NCBI RefSeq assembly: GCF_000003815.2
Contig: NC_049979.1
Location: forward strand, 12,760,613 to 12,824,612
Direction: 5' to 3'
Length of the DNA: 64,000 nt
From: Branchiostoma floridae
Lineage: Eukaryota; Chordata; Leptocardii; Amphioxiformes; Branchiostomatidae
Numbering within the stretch: position 1 is the stretch's first letter; each line of letters starts with the position of its first letter. The translations under genes and the position numbers were made by a program. This document shows positions 36,387 to 49,800 of this stretch, piece by piece. The notes beneath the pieces were generated by a model. That model was not told where the DNA came from and did no database searches. It worked only from the letters and a program-made list of their open reading frames with translations.

Positions 36387-37887
36387 TAGCATTAAATGTC
36401 ATCATATACCTAGGACCTGCAAAATGTCTCACATGATTACAAAAGGGAGAAGAACTGAAGGCTTAGCGATACCACTTGTTCTTTATTATTATGTATGTCA
36501 ATAACAGGATTTACTAGCTATGTTGTCATGAGACAAATAACAGTCATGAACGTTGAAGGCACAAGCAAACTCATGATCAGAAACTTCTCATCATCAATGT
36601 AAGACATAATTTGCTTGAAACATGATGCAATAAGTTGATCGAAACATGGAAAACAATGTCTAAGCGTGACCTATTTGTTAAAACAAGCACTGATTTTTCT
36701 TGTATGAGCAAACATTGCTTGGGTGGTGTAGATTCTGAATTATCGTACATGTATTATATCTGAATGATTTATCAAGGGCAGTATTGTCAGTAAGTATCAA
36801 GGAAGATCAAGAGAAAGGACATTTAATTTCCTTTAAGGTTAATATTTATTTTTTTTAGCCATTTTTAGATTCATGTGTAAGCATTTTAGATTCAATAGGA
36901 CTGAGTGGCATGCAAATAGATTGGCAGAATTACATTTTTATTTGAGCCTGAAAATTGTTGTAGAGAACATCACAAATGTGAAGACAATGATATAATTGAT
37001 TACGTTTGTTTATAATATGTACAATGTATAGGGCCATCTTGTAATGAAGAACAGGTGAATGCGTTATATGCTCAGTTCCCCCACATAGTGGACAAGGTAA
37101 TGATTTCAGTGGAGACAGGGAGTCTACAACACCTGAAGCACATGGACTGAACATATCATAAGTCAGCATACATGCAGGATCTGGGTTTCAAACCAGGATC
37201 AGTCCCTGTTTCCTGTGGCTATCTGCAGTAGTAAGTGTTGTACATCTAGGCAAGACAGATAGGAAAGCTCAGGAAATGGGACAGTGCTCAATCAAGTACA
37301 TACCTTAACAAATTGTTGCTTTACAAGTACAGGATTTTATTTTTACATGGTGTTGCTTATATAGTTACATGATTAATTGCCACTTTCTCTGCAAAACTCA
37401 GAACATTTAAGGCATTCACTACTCACCTGATGACAAACTACATGCTTGCGTTAACATTTATTGCATGGTCTTCAGTTTAACCTAGCAAATGATATGTTGT
37501 TAATGTAACTACTGAGGATAAAATGTCCACGTTTTTTACTAATGACTTTGGAACAAACAGGCCTATAAATGATATCTGAAAACCTTGGTTATTGATTACC
37601 ACGCTCTGCAGTTCAGATCCTCAAGACAAGTACACTACGAAACACGACCCGGAAGTAGTCTTACACTGCTGTTGAATATTCATGACCGGTGAATTTGCAC
37701 ACGGCTCTCGTTATCGTGTTCCACACGGCCCCAAAATAATTAAGGTTTCTTCAAACTGGCGCGAAACCTGTCCGGACCAAGTGCCAACCCCCAAATAAAC
37801 CAAGTGGAACAGAAAAAGGGCTAGTGAGTAAGCGATTGAATCCCTTCTTTCTTTGAAAATGAATGACCCAAGCACACATAATAGACC
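36387..37887. other. DTL 3' UTR and intergenic space
   Basis: AT-rich without a supportable exon. No AATAAA was found close after the DTL stop. An 80-codon minus-strand frame at 36930-37169 resembles nothing known. Confidence 0.35.
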
Positions 37888-37895
37888 TCACGTGA
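37888..37895 (+). promoter_or_regulatory. TCACGTGA E-box upstream of the ZIP transporter
   Basis: A palindromic TCACGTGA (E-box/CLEAR-like core) 133 bases before the ATG, followed by GTCACGTAA near 37954. TGCACAC at 37696-37702 fits the metal-response-element core TGCRCNC, which would suit a zinc transporter, though a 7-base match is weak. Confidence 0.35.
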
Positions 37896-38027
37896 CGCGG
37901 AATAGACGTAACACATCTCGTGACTATCAGTATCAAGGTAGTCACTGCCGGCGTCACGTAATCCTCGATACGCTGGCTTCATAAGCGCCGAACGGCACTA
38001 TTTTCATCATATCTGTAGTACTAAAGG

Positions 38028-38981
38028 ATGGACCTGATCATCGTGCAGCTTCTGACCCTCCTCGGACTTCTGGTTACATGTTTGACATTCTCCTTGATCC
38101 CACTGGCCCTGGCATGGAGGGCATCCAGGCCGTCGTCAATAAACAACAGACTGGGCTCCCGTTTTCTTGGCAAGGTGAACAGCTTCGTGGGGGGAGTTTT
38201 CTTCGCAACGTGTTTTCTTCACTTGCTGCCAGAAGTGAGGAAGGACCTTGGGAACAACTTGCGTGGATACGGGATCGTTACGGCTTATCCCGTAGCCGAA
38301 CTGGTGACGTGTGTTGGGTTTTTCATAGTTCATCTGGTGGAAAGTTTGACACATCTTTGTTTACCTCATGACGAAAGTCCGTCCCGGGACCGACGATCGT
38401 ACAACACAGTCGATGAGGAGGGCACAACTCGTCCATTGATAAGAGGTGAATCCAAGGTGGACTACGGGGCAGTCAATCCTTCGGCACAAGGGACAGGGCC
38501 ATCAGACAGTTCTGTGGAAGTAATACGTGATGACAGGGACGTGGGAAGAAACGTACATACATTCCTGCTTCTTATCGCTTTAAGCGTTCACGGGACGTTT
38601 GAAGGTGTTGCACTGGGTGTCCAATCCTCACAATCATCTCTTCTATCGCTGTTTTTCGTAGTTGTCGTCCACAAAAGCATCTTAGCCCTCAGTCTTGGGA
38701 TGAACGTCGCAACCGGTGACCTGTCATTACCATACAAAGTCATCACCTGCGTAGTTTTTAGTCTAGCCGGTCCAGTAGGACAAGGTATTGGCCTCCTGGT
38801 CACCAACGCAGACGGCGGTGGTCTCGTCACCGGCATTCTGCAGGGGGTGGCTGCGGGAACTCTGCTTCATGTCACGTTCATGGAGGTACTTTCCAAAGAC
38901 ATGAAAACAAGCGATATGCTATCTACGCTGTCTGCCGTCATTGGGTTCGCTCTCATCGCAGGGTTGACTCTCTTGGATTGA
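38028..38981 (+). CDS. ZIP-family zinc transporter (SLC39A1/2/3-like), intronless, 317 aa
   Basis: ZIP proteins import Zn2+ into the cytosol across the plasma or endosomal membrane. A single uninterrupted frame encodes eight predicted membrane helices. Helix 1 is near residues 5-29, and helices 2-3 contain FVGGVFFATCFLHLLP. A long histidine-poor loop lies at about residues 112-175. Helix 4 has LSVHGTFEGVALGVQ (metal-site His and Glu, with Gly where most relatives have Ser), and helix 5 has VVVHKSILALSLG. Helix 6 has LQGVAAGTLLHVTFMEVL, where human ZIP1 has LEGMAAGTFLYITF. The length matches human ZIP1-3 (about 310-325 aa). The start is the only in-frame ATG before helix 1. The lack of introns, amid intron-rich neighbours, may reflect retroposition. 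Confidence 0.9.
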   Translation: MDLIIVQLLTLLGLLVTCLTFSLIPLALAWRASRPSSINNRLGSRFLGKVNSFVGGVFFATCFLHLLPEVRKDLGNNLRGYGIVTAYPVAELVTCVGFFIVHLVESLTHLCLPHDESPSRDRRSYNTVDEEGTTRPLIRGESKVDYGAVNPSAQGTGPSDSSVEVIRDDRDVGRNVHTFLLLIALSVHGTFEGVALGVQSSQSSLLSLFFVVVVHKSILALSLGMNVATGDLSLPYKVITCVVFSLAGPVGQGIGLLVTNADGGGLVTGILQGVAAGTLLHVTFMEVLSKDMKTSDMLSTLSAVIGFALIAGLTLLD

Positions 38982-41900
38982 AAAACATTCATTCGATAGC
39001 GTATGGCATTAACATGCTCCATTGCAACCATTTATGTAATTGCGTTATTCTTTCTTTTGTTTTGTTGAAGGACTTGTAATATAAACGACAGGAATATTCA
39101 CCCTTGAACTTGAACATATGTCTCGATAAAAACGCGATGCCAAAAATGTGTACATGTGTATTGTTTTATTTATGTATTGTGTAAGTTCGAATTCGTTCTT
39201 TTCATACATGTAATTGGACTAATCTTGAATTAAGGAGTTATGTATGTATCGTGATGCATGCACGTTTGCCTAAGGACAGCTGGTTATGGGGTTATGAGGA
39301 ATTTTGAGGATGATCGCTAACTTTTTAGGTATTTTTCTCTGGGTAGTGTTTTTCATTTTGAAGACATTGCTCGTTTCCATAACCCCTATCACTCCCTTGT
39401 GCGTCACTTTTAATTTATTTGTTACGATGTGGATTTTAATGATTTGTTACACGGTGGTTTTTGCGACCACCGTGTATCATAGGCTTGTACTTCCAAGGAA
39501 GACCTACTTGTTCCATTCGTTGTGAATTAAGTATATGTAATGTCAGGGATTTTTAAAAAAAGGGACAACACTGTGTAGTTCATATCATGAGAATGGAATT
39601 TTGCCTTGAATTTCCTATGCACTGGTTCTCAGGAAGAAGGACGTTTTGTCTGGTCAGTATTTGTTTTTCTCACGGCATAGCTACAGGTGGACATCATTAC
39701 CTTCGTCATTGTCGGCAGGAACAGTAATGTAATAGAAATGCCAAATAGCCATACTCATCTTTTACACCAACGGAAAGGAAAATAAACCAATTGTTAATGA
39801 TCCAGAATCCTTGTGATTTCTTACTTAAGTTAGTGTGTAAAATTATCATCTAATGATATCTCTTTCAAAGTTTGAAACTAATCCAGACCATGCGGTTCCA
39901 GAAGGCGCAAACACTCAAGAGCTATCTGCCACTAACTAAAACCACGACCACAACATGTCGAGATTTCGTGACATCAAAACCGGAAGTTGGGCAGCAGAAC
40001 CTTAACAACCCGCTAGGGGCCCGAAATCCAATTATTTTCAGCTCTCATCAAGATCCATCCAGGCCCTCTCCAGTTATGCTGTTAATTCCCATACATACAA
40101 ACGATACCTTCTAGCGATGGTAACTTGAAGAGTGACTAATCTTATTAAGGTTCCGGAATAAACAGAAGGGTAGAGTTGGTAACGTGCGTACATGTAATAT
40201 CTCAAAGTGATGAGGAGACCTTACCAAGTAAGTAAGTACATGTAAACACTTTCCTATCTTTCACGGACACGCCAAGATCTTCATGGCAGTAACCTTGTGC
40301 AATGCCAGCTTTCTGATATGTGGAAATCATGAATTCTGTACGGCTAAACTGTATACATCCCAGCACAGTAAACTGCCAGCACAGTGTGGCCCTAGCTATC
40401 CGAGTCATCCTCCTCTTATCACAAAAGAACCTATATGACTGCTACAGTTACGGTGGAATTGCCTCCTACGGGACATTGTGAACCGTGATCAGAGACATAC
40501 AGAACTTCAAACTCAAAATAAACGCCTACTTCAGCGCTACTCGTCAGCGTACTGTATTGTAAAATATGAATTATTCAGTTAAGCACAGCTGCTAAGCTGA
40601 GGTTTGTGGAATCAGCAAGAAATTGTTTTTTTTGCAACATTTTTTTTTTGCAAAGGAGGCACTAAAATGTAATTTGGCACATGCCACTTCAGTGTGATGG
40701 GGGATAAGAGTACTCGAGAGTATTGGTCTGCTTAAACAAGACTCTTGGTTGAGTAACGATCGTTGCACATTTTCTCTCTTTTTTTTACGCAACATACTAG
40801 TAATGGTAAGTGTCCTTCTACTATCTCATCCATTTCTTACATGCCGGTAGGCTCTTTGCTGGAGGGCTGGAGGGGATGGTGACGTCAAAGTAATACGTAA
40901 GCAATCAGTTCCCAAATTGAATGTAAAATTTGTCTTGGGGTACGCGCATCTGTATACTAGTACATTGACCTTGTTGTAGGCCTTCATGAAATCTGACCTT
41001 GTTTCGATACCAGTAACCAAACGATACCATCATGTAGAACTTTTTGTGACATATGGGATAACCTAACCCGAAAAAATAAGAAAGCGGTGTGGTGAAGTCG
41101 TTCGAAAAGTGTAAATAGAAGCAGTGATTTTTTTTCAAAACTTTCTGAAGTAAAGGAAAAGATATCGATCCCATCCAAAGATTGCATGGATGATAGTTCG
41201 TTATAGATCTTAGTTTTCACTATATTCATAAAATATCGTGTACTCCGTAACGTAATGTAACGTAGGACTGTATATTTCTTCACGTATGTACGTGGCTGAG
41301 GCGCTGGCGGCGTACGAATGCACCCGAGTCTTCTATTATCATACATAATGCTTGAAATTGAAGGGTCGTCACTGCAACACACCAGACACTCTGCCTTATA
41401 TGTCATGAAAATGGTACTGCTACCGTGGCGCCTACATTGCATAGGTCAGTTTCTTTTTTCTTCATTCCAAAAGTGAGACCAAATTATTCTGTATAATGAT
41501 AGCGTATCTCAAATACTGTACTATAATATTTTGAAGTCATGAACATGGGATAGTACTGTAGTACTTCAATAGTTGTTACTGGATGTTGTAAGTTAAAACT
41601 ATGTACGGTTGTCAAGCAATAAACTATATGACAGTTAACTTTACATGAAAATATAGTCCTTATAACGGTATTCTAAATGTTTCGAAGTTTGCCCTTTCCA
41701 TTTCCACGTGTGTAGTTTTGCTACCATCTTGTACACAACACTCTTCGATGGAAAAATTGATCTAGTTAAAACTAGCCTGTCTCTTCCCTTGCCGCGGTGA
41801 CCTTGCATATAAAATCACCTGGCAGAGAGCTATTCCGTAAACATGTTTATTGATAGACAATATTTCTAGATTCAGTTCACACTGTGGCATAGTAATATCA

Positions 41901-43687
41901 GGAATGATACAGGTGAATCTCATAAATCGTGATCAATACCAGGAAATTCAGGAATGCAAAGAAAAATCTGTGTGAACGGTGCCACATATGCTGACTGTGT
42001 GCTAATTAGCGAAAACGGTACGATTTTGCTAAGTTCAGTCTTCCGGTCCGTTATGGAAAACGCAATGCGAGAGAACTCTGTCAGAAAAGTGCAGTGTGCC
42101 CTTCCATAAATGAAAGCCATTGAACATATACATTCTTATAACCAGCAAAAAGTCTTTGCCTGACACCTTGGATGTATGTGAAGTATCAATCTTGCGTCTT
42201 TGAGGTCCAAGTTTGGACGAGAACAGACGAGAACACTGTACGACAGACGCGGGCGTAGGTTGTGAATTTTGGCGGGAATGTGTGTTGTTACCCATAACTT
42301 TGGCGACCACTCTCGCTTTACCTTTGCCGACGAAACCAGATATGGTATAAAGACACGTGGCTGCGCTAGGAAGGCCTTAATGCGGTACGTAATTGTACTG
42401 CGCGCAACTTGGCCAGATTCTTTCTCCAAGAGTTTCACCTCCTTTTTCTAACACATCTAAGACTAAAAAGTGTCAAAGAAAACGTATCAGCATGCGACTA
42501 AATGTACACACACACACACACACATTAAAACACTTCAATGTTAGCCGTTGCGACCAGTTCGTCCATTGCACTAAGAGCAAGTCAAACTTGCAAGACCTGT
42601 TTGGTAGGTTATTGGGACTTCTGGCTTAATGGCAACAGGTCTCTCCATTGTAGCATCGTTGCCGTGTTTTTCCAGGTCATGGGTTTCAGATCTATAATAT
42701 TACTACCTAAAGATTTTTCTGTGCCCCAAAAGGTTATACAATGCCCCTCAGTATGTTGTACTATGTATGACACACCTTATCCAACAACCTTAATTGTGTA
42801 ACTAGAGCAGCCATTATTTGCATTATTGGTCGGTCGCCATTGGGGCCATGCAGCGCAATGGGCACAACATAAACAAAGGTTACGGCGTTAAGGGTACAGA
42901 ATTTCTACGAAGTTGTGGTTGCATTGGCGCACACAGGGCCTACATGCTCCCGTTTGTCTTTTGGGTCCCTTTCTGGAAAGGCAACTGAAAGAGAAAGAGT
43001 CATTGCGAGAGGTTGAAAGGTGACGGTACCCCGCCCAATGCACATGTTTTGTTGCATTATACCCTGACCAAATTTGGAAACAAAATATGACACGTTTCTC
43101 CGTACGAGCGCACTGTGTCATGGTGTGACAGATGTTGGTGCGTTTTACCCTTGCTGGTTGCGCGCATGGATTAATGCCCAGATCTGACATCGCTATCAAA
43201 TGACGTCATCGCGTTGCCAAGGTGGTCTGACTCCCTTTGTTGTGCCATCCGCCTGCTAATGAAATGGGACAAACAGTTCTTTGACATTGACTCGCTGACC
43301 CGCAGGTACTTCTACCGGACGTACACCTTCCTCATGTGGACTGCCCTATACATACACTGTGCCTTAGGATACCCTTAGGGACTGTGGAAGTCTGCACATT
43401 TATCGCCATGATTGATTGACAGGTTCAAGTCTAGTTACCATAGCAACTGGATCCCTCCATGTGGACGTACGGAAATTGCCGAAAATTACCGAACACTGCC
43501 GAAGATGAAGATTAGATATTTGATTTAGGAAGTGGGCACACCATTTGGGATGAAATCACCCAGCATGCATACAGGATGCATCAGTGGATGACAAGGAGAA
43601 GTTTGACACCACACTCGACCCGGCAATACCCCCTCCATCACCTGTACACCCCCATACCCCCGCCGCCGAAGATTTCCGAAGGATGTG
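38982..43687. other. Long intergenic region between ZIP and MTA
   Basis: No exon, RNA gene or intact mobile element recognised. It contains a short (AC)n tract at 42506-42524 and a TGACGTCA (CRE-like) at 43201-43208. Several frames of 70-150 codons in 40900-41450 lack similarity to known families. Confidence 0.4.
39448..39476. repeat. Perfect 11-bp hairpin, possibly in the ZIP 3' UTR
   Basis: TACACGGTGGT, a 7-base loop (TTTTGCG) and the exact complement ACCACCGTGTA. It is transcribed only if the ZIP 3' UTR extends at least 500 bases. An AATAAA at 39780 would allow this. Confidence 0.7.
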
Positions 43688-43699
43688 TGACGTCACGTG
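43688..43699 (+). promoter_or_regulatory. Overlapping CRE and E-box upstream of MTA
   Basis: TGACGTCACGTG combines a full CREB/ATF palindrome with an overlapping CACGTG E-box, 163 bases upstream of the MTA ATG, in a GC-rich stretch that is the likely promoter or 5' UTR. Confidence 0.45.
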
Positions 43700-43861
43700 C
43701 TGAAAAGGAAGAATCCTGGCGGTCGTAATGGCGATGTGTGTGTGAAGCGGGGCGCGACAGCGACTGACCACGTTGAACGACAGCGCACCTAGGACTGACC
43801 AGGCCCGGTCCCCCTGCTTTCCCAGAACGTGTGGAGTGTCCTCGCGGGATTGCTGACCGAC

Positions 43862-46800
43862 ATGGCGGCGAACATGTACCGAGTTGGAGGTGTGTATTGT
43901 GTGTACAGAGGCATGGGGATCACGGTATTGTTGTCCGGCTCTGGGGCGAATGTGGCCCTCGGCGCGGCAAAATTCAGGGTCGACCTCTGCTTGGTCTTAT
44001 GTCAAAATTTTGTCGATCATAGGATTTATGGTGGTAGATTACACAGAGATTTAGCAAATTTGGCGCTTTTTCTTGCCAGGAAGTGATATTTTACCGGCTT
44101 TTTGAATGGAGGATTGAGGGAGTGTAAAAATAGACAGTGGACCTTCCATTGACACACTACAATGGCTGTGAAGCGGCCCATCACAAATCGCCGGCTTTTC
44201 CGACCAAATTCGACCGCCACACTCAAACGGTATCTAAAATACAATGAAGGTAGTCTCCAGGAAGTTTTTGGGACAGAGAGTTGAGGTTGTTTTCACGTTT
44301 CTATGGTTTTAGAGCCATGTGATAGGGGAACTACTTTCTCTCACATGATGGCCATTACAGCACGAGCATGGATATGTACACAATGGCCTCCCTATAATGA
44401 TTTACACTAAATAGTGTGACATTTTCTTTCACCAGACTATGTCTACTTCGAGAACTCATCAAGCAATCCATACCAGATACGTCGAATAGAAGAACTTACC
44501 AAGGTAAGAACATTGATTTTTGCAGTTTATTTCCTGGATTTTGTGACAATATGGGGAAGTGATATGAGTGTCTATCACAGTGAGTACAAATGTCATGCAC
44601 ATTGGGAATGCTTATTCCTGATGGGATTTTTTGTGGGTAAATGTGTATCTTTTCCTCTCCCCTTTCCTGCAGACTCCAAATGGGAATGTGGAGGCCAAGT
44701 GTGTATGTTTCTATCGAAGACGGGACATCTCTAGCAGCCTGATTTCACTAGCAGACAAGCATGCCAGTATGTGAACATTCCTCAGACGCCATATTCACTC
44801 TCTTGCATGTGTAATTTGATATTAGCATGCATACACAGTGTCATTTGTGGACGTAAACAGCTTGCAGGCTCACTTTTGTATTAACAGTGACCATCGTTAC
44901 AGTTGCCTAAAAGTTGTGTTGGAAGTCAGAAACGTGGGTCGTCTCCGGAATCTCGTTATCATGAATATTTAATTGCAATAGGTGGTATAGGAAGGCCCTT
45001 GAACCTTTTCATGTCATTTCCTTGTATTGCTGTCTTTCCATCAGCTTTTCTTGTCTGGTGCAGTATTTTTGTCTTCTTTAACTTTCAATGCCCAAGCACA
45101 GGTTTGCTGCCTCCACCCTATTGGCCGAAAGTTCGATCTGCGGCAGCCAATGGCGTCGCTCGATTTGAAAAAAGTAGTCAGTTGTATAGAAATGGCTTGT
45201 AGAAGGGCTGGAAAGGGATGGTTTGTTCAGGATTATGATAACATAGGTAGGTTTTTTTCAAATAGGTAACGTTCAGACTATTTTCTCCCAAAAGTAAGGT
45301 AAAATTACAGGTTCTGTTGATTTTTTTATGGTCGTCTCCGTTTCTATTATTTTAATACCATTGGCTTGGAACACGATAAAGTAAGCTTTGCTACACCTGA
45401 AATTTGTTTTGGCAATTGGTCGTATGTCACTCCTGAATCAACTTTGTTTAAGCTAAAAATTTATTTTGAAATTGTTCGTTTGTCAGCGTGTAAAGTGGAC
45501 TAGGTAGGTAGGTAGGTAAAGTGGGAAAATGTTATATCTTGGTTCTGAATTCAGATGTTACTATCATGTCTTTCAATCCAAAGTCCTCCATCTTCAGTAG
45601 AATACATATTAATATATTATACTAAGGTGTAATATATATATATATATATCCTTGGTAGTGGGGTTACCTGTAGGTGTTTCATTAGAATGGTAAATCCATT
45701 GGGATTATAAAAGATACAGCTTGAAATGTCAGTGAATGTCAACTAAGAGACAAGCTATGCATTCTCAAGTAGTCTTGATTTAGGACCAAGGTACTGTAGT
45801 TTTCACAAAATTGGATTGGAAGGCAAATGGCATCTTCTTAATAGCTTTTTCAGAATTTTTATATGTACTATTCTGGTAAAGGAAGATAGCTTAACAATCA
45901 AGCTGAAGAGGGTCATTGCCAATATGCTACATGTACATGTATGTTACTTCCAACTTATTTGTGAGTTTTTGGGCTATGTTGCTCAAACTGTTGGGTATCA
46001 TGGAGGTATGAGTTAGTATGTTTTTGTTTTGAGTGTATATAGTAACAATAGATACATACTATAAAATGATGACTGTCAAAATGTCAGAGAGTGGGTTGGT
46101 AGCTTTTGGCCCAGGAAAGGAGTGCTTGCTTTTTATTACAGGTCAGAATTAAAATGTAATTAAAAATTCTAAGATCACATAGTAGATTTTGTAGTTGGTA
46201 CATACGATGCAGGCAAGCATTAAAACCCTGACCAATTGCTATTCCAACAAAATTATTTTTTTCTCAAACATGCAATTTAAGTGGATGAGACAGAATTATT
46301 ATTTAACACAAACGGAGGTTTACTTGGAGCAGGGTTAGTTTATAGGAGGTTACACATTACCTTTTCTTGCCTGATGAAAATTGAAACAGGCAGGTAGTTT
46401 TATTCAGGTGTTCCAACATGAAGTCTTTCTTTCATTTCTGATGTCAAACCTGACTGTTGATTACATACGATTATGTTTGATGAAGTTTTTTTCATTATAA
46501 CTAAATCTTATGAGCACAATCTTTTCCTGTGAAGAAGTATGCAATGCAGTTATCATTTCCTAAAGATATCATTATGTCCGGTTCCTGCTTTGTTTTTGTT
46601 GATTTATCAGCACTTTTTTTTGCATCAGCTCCTTTGTGGAATTCTTGTTGGTTCTGACTCCCTCTAAAATATTACTTTTTACTACCAACTGTATAGAGTA
46701 GAAAGGCATATAGCTGGATGGGATTGCTTATTTTATTTTAGTTTCTGCATGCTGAATTGCCATTTAGCACAGCAGTGACTTCCTGTATAGCTGTGAAAAG

Positions 46801-49800
46801 CTGGTTGTAACGTTACACAATTATATGAAAGCCGAACATGTTTAGATTCATAAGTTGTTGAATTTAACATATTTCTAAGATACAGATCTATCACAATATG
46901 CTATTAAAAGTATTAATAATTCTATTGGGTGTTCCTGACACAGATTTGAAAATATAACAATAGCCATTCATGGTGATTAGCTTGTTCGTATATTTATGTT
47001 GATAATCCTGCGGTTTCCGTTCAATAGGCTGCCGTGTTGTATCTCTTGATTGCACATTGCTATTGCACATTGCTATGTCTTTGACAGTTAATAATATGTA
47101 CCTCACCGGTGTAAAACCGGATGCATAATGATGATAAATATGATGGAATAAATCTAGGTTCCGTGCCATGGGTCCAAACAGGCCAATATGTTGTCCTGTG
47201 TGAAGGTGACCTTGGAGAACATTGCATTATGGGCCATTGGTCAGTCATCGTTCATGTTAATGCTGTGGACATAGCTTACATAGGTTGTTTTGTAAGAGGG
47301 GAATGCCTTGAACTTACCCTAACTGTAGATGCATAAAAGAGGGTCTGCATGCTCTTTTCCGTAAGGCGTAGGCAGCCTATTTTTATTTCCCGTAATTCGT
47401 AGGGAAAACCATCTTATCTACGTAATTCGTAGTGAGGCGGCCAAATTTAGCGCAATTGCCTTCGTTGATTTGGCATAATATGTAGGGGTTCTTCTGAATT
47501 CAGTGTTAATCGTTGTCGGGCCCCCCCATGCAAACCCTCATAAAATGTTACACTGGTCAGTATCATCTTTGTACTTTGTAAATTACGAAGGTGAAGTTGT
47601 TGTAACTTATGTAATGGGGTATTCGTTTGACTGAATCAAGTGATTTGAATATTTTCAGGGATAAGTTATATTGAATCATTTATTTTCTTGCAGTTTAGGG
47701 CTGATTGAAAACAGTTTTGTAAACTACAAGTGTGTTTGGAAAGTTCTTTTTCTGGTTACCTTGATAGCATAAATCCCAGACAGAGCTGCATTCCAGTGTA
47801 ACATAAAGAACAATATTGCCTGACGTAAGTATACGTTGACATTGAATTTTGGTATATCTATTTTACTTGATAAAATTCCCAGTATTTGTATCTGCTTCTA
47901 TAATGAATTTTAGATTATATAATTGTTAATTATAATATGTTATGGTTGGTGGTACTATGTTTGCCTAAGCTAAACCAAGGTCGTATGTTCTTGGAAACAA
48001 TAGTGATTTTCATGTATGCTTTAGTTTAGACTGTAATGATGAAGTAGTTTATATGCAACATAAGGATTTGCACATACAAAAGAGGTGTTGCTGAAACAGG
48101 GTGAAAGATAAACGTACCCTTTCACAAAATGTTCATTGTTACAAATACAAGCTTGGCTGATTTGCATATTTGTCATGCATTGTTGATTTATGACTGCTGG
48201 ATACTCATTTGCATAACTGTCTGGCTTGGTTATTAAATTTCAAGCACTGGGTCTCCAGTCTGTTGCACATTGTGCGAGGTGTGTTTGATTATAGATAATA
48301 GTCTAGCCAACCATGTGCCCGGGCTTAACGGCCAAGGATAATTTGATCTTTCTTGTTGTTTGAGGTCTCACGTGACATGTAAACCTGTGATTGGTTAGTT
48401 TGAATCTGTATTGATTGTAGGGCAGTCCAGCCCCCTGTGGGCCCCCACCCCTAACAACCACCTACTCTCGTGTATCCTTCCACCCTTCTGTTTCGTGGAC
48501 AAGGCAGAACAAAAAGTTCCCTCTTTGTCACTTGTTAGTCATTATCATGCAAATTAGATTAGAGGTATATCCAGGCCAGGTGGCCAGTCACCAGACCTGT
48601 GCAGCTTGTCAATAGATCAAATGTTCAACTTGACATACCCAAAGCAAAATGTGCAGCTGTGGTATCTATTGCCTGTATATGCTTTCTGGTCATGTTCAGT
48701 TCATCACTTTGCACATTATGGCTGTCAGGGCTGAAGCTAATGACAGCTGATTTGCATTTGCTATCAATCAACCAATGGGAGGACTAGGTCCTGCAGCATC
48801 ATGGGATGGTTTCTTTTGGCTCATTTCCAATTCCCTGGCACTATGTACCTCAACCTGATTAAGATTTACAGTGGATAAACAGCAAATTTATTCATAAGAC
48901 TAGCATTTACCTCTACTGAAATGTAACGGTAGACTGAAACATAAGCAAGAAATCAGGCAGCATTAGGGGGATGCATACATTTTGCCATGATAAACAGAAC
49001 TCTTACCACATCTGGTTTTAAGGTAACCAAGACAGCTTGAGATGCCAAGGTAGATATTTATGGATGGATGGATGGCTATGGCCAGGGGTTGAATGTAAAT
49101 GGGACAGGTCTTAAAGCTGGTAAGCATCTGGAGGGATACCATCTGGTGAATGAAAGATGATGTGACTTGAACTTAAAATGCTGAACCCTGATATAGTACC
49201 TCAGAAGTAGGACATGGCTTTAGACTGAGTTACTGAGCTTTGCAGAATTTTTAGAACCTACCTTTTTATTATCTGCTCTTGTCTAATGCTCAGATCAGGA
49301 AATATAGTTTGGGTATCGGTGGAAAAAACACTTATTTTTATATAACATTACCCTCCGTGATCCCTCCCGATCCAGATCTAAGCAAAATCTATCTAAAGGT
49401 TACGGCTTACAAAACATTCGGTATGATGAAAAATCGAGTCACACAACATATACAATATAGGATAGTATATCATCATTTTAATTATACTGGACAATAATGA
49501 CCAGGCAGTATAATATGCAGGGCTCGAAATTCATTTTTGGGATTAGGTGCACTGGTGCACCCAACCAAAAAAATTGGGTGCACCAAAAAATTTTTGGGTG
49601 CACCACATAAAATAGCATAGAATTAGGTAGAAAACCCTACTTACAAACCTTACTGTTCCTCTTCTGAGCTTGTTGAATCTGAAATGGGAGTTTCAGTCTC
49701 ACCACGTGGTCTGGGCCCATAAGGGGCAGTTGAAGGTCGTCGCCTCCCTGCTGTCCACCACAGCCTTATGGCAGGCACAGGGTCAAATGTTTCAACTGAT

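Noticed and set aside
39304..39525. Small hydrophobic protein of 73 aa downstream of ZIP
   Set aside because: Hydrophobicity comes from T-rich DNA and the frame contains the hairpin. No supporting signal.
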